Assembly (NCBI GenBank): GCA_007119095.1
Contig: SKQI01000181.1
Span: 1-8,052 of the forward strand
Reading direction: 5' to 3'
Length of the DNA: 8,052 nucleotides
Source: Wenzhouxiangella sp.
Lineage (GTDB): Bacteria > Pseudomonadota > Gammaproteobacteria > Xanthomonadales > Wenzhouxiangellaceae
Shown: positions 7,655 through 8,052 of the stretch, piece by piece
Layout: every line of letters begins with the position of its first letter
Numbering within the stretch: the stretch's first letter is position 1
The notes under the pieces: generated by a model
Database searches by the model: none
Seen by the model: only the letters and a program-made list of their open reading frames with translations
Told to the model about the DNA's origin: nothing
Made by a program: the position numbers and the translations under genes

Positions 7655-8008
7655 TTAACGAATCGGACGACGCGGACCCTTGCGGGTGCGAGCGTTGGTA
7701 CGGGTGCGCTGACCGCGAACAGGCAGACCGCGACGATGGCGCAGGCCACGGTAGCAACCGAGGTCCATCAAGCGCTTGATATTCATCGCCACTTCCCGGC
7801 GAAGATCGCCTTCGACGGCGTACTTGCCCACTTCCTGCCGCAGTTTTTCCTGCTCCGCCTCGGTCAGATCCCGAACCTTCGTATCTGCTGCCACACCAGT
7901 GGCCTCGCAAATTTCATAGGCGCGGGTTCGGCCGATACCGTAAATGTGGGTCAGAGCTACCCAAGTGTGCTTTTGCACGGGCAGGTTGACGCCTGCAATA
8001 CGAGCCAT
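7655..8008 (-). CDS. rpsM: 30S ribosomal protein S13 (uS13)
   Basis: This 117-residue protein sits in the head of the small subunit, where it contacts the large subunit and the P-site tRNA. It starts MARIAGVNLPVQKH and has the ALTHIYGIGRTRA helix-turn region (18-30). The VEGDLRREVAMNIKRLMDLGCYRGLRHRRGLPVRGQRT block follows at about 65-102. The basic tail RTNARTRKGPRRPIR reaches toward the tRNA in the known ribosome structures. The length is one residue less than E. coli S13. A good ACGGAGAA ribosome site precedes ATG 8008. It is the first gene of the visible operon; in E. coli the S4 repressor site lies in the leader just upstream, which is largely outside this window. Confidence 0.99.
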   Translation of the reverse strand: MARIAGVNLPVQKHTWVALTHIYGIGRTRAYEICEATGVAADTKVRDLTEAEQEKLRQEVGKYAVEGDLRREVAMNIKRLMDLGCYRGLRHRRGLPVRGQRTRTNARTRKGPRRPIR

Positions 8009-8052
8009 GTATGTTCTCCGTAAAACCTGTTGCGTCTAATCAGCGCAAACCG
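8009..8052 (-). other. rpsM leader, possibly with the tail of an upstream gene
   Basis: These 44 bases hold the rpsM ribosome site (GGAGAA, 8014-8019). One minus-strand frame reads Gly-Leu-Arg and then TGA at 8040-8042. That could be the C-terminus of the preceding gene. In related genomes secY or rpmJ precedes rpsM; the residues do not fit the usual rpmJ end (KQRQG), so secY is the better guess. Other frames also meet stops or stay open, so too little is present to decide. Confidence 0.25.

Overview
The window reads as an ordinary chromosomal segment of a GC-rich gammaproteobacterium. The ribosomal proteins and the RNA polymerase alpha subunit look gammaproteobacterial throughout, and the order rpsM-rpsK-rpsD-rpoA-rplQ is the classical alpha operon. 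I cannot name a genus. A Xanthomonadales or Chromatiales-like lineage is a guess from protein similarity recalled by eye, not from a search.

Layout, left to right. Positions 1-157 are non-coding and hold a long imperfect inverted repeat (arms about 7-30 and 83-106). A plus-strand gene (158-709) encodes a small SYLF/YSC84-type lipoprotein. Everything else is on the minus strand. Positions 694-4969 hold three tightly packed genes, transcribed in the order AsmA-family protein, RarD-like EamA transporter, ABC exporter half-transporter. The first junction is a GTGA overlap and the second a TGATG overlap. The ABC exporter and the lipoprotein converge, and their 3' ends overlap by 16 bases. Positions 4970-5129 are intergenic and carry a strong rho-independent terminator that closes the ribosomal operon. 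Positions 5130-8008 hold rplQ, rpoA, rpsD, rpsK and rpsM. The last 44 bases lie upstream of rpsM and may include the last codons of the preceding gene.

Functionally there are two units. The alpha operon supplies ribosomal proteins S13, S11, S4 and L17 and the RNA polymerase alpha subunit; in Escherichia coli S4 is the translational repressor of this operon. The other unit is an envelope-related cluster: a periplasmic AsmA-like protein anchored in the inner membrane, a ten-helix drug/metabolite-superfamily permease, and an ABC exporter of the MsbA/multidrug type. Their substrates cannot be read from the sequence. The AsmA and ABC exporter families suggest lipid or envelope transport, but the link is inference.

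I found no mobile element gene, CRISPR array, tRNA, rRNA or defence system. The points most worth a second look are the inverted repeat at the left edge and the overlapping asmA-rarD-ABC arrangement.
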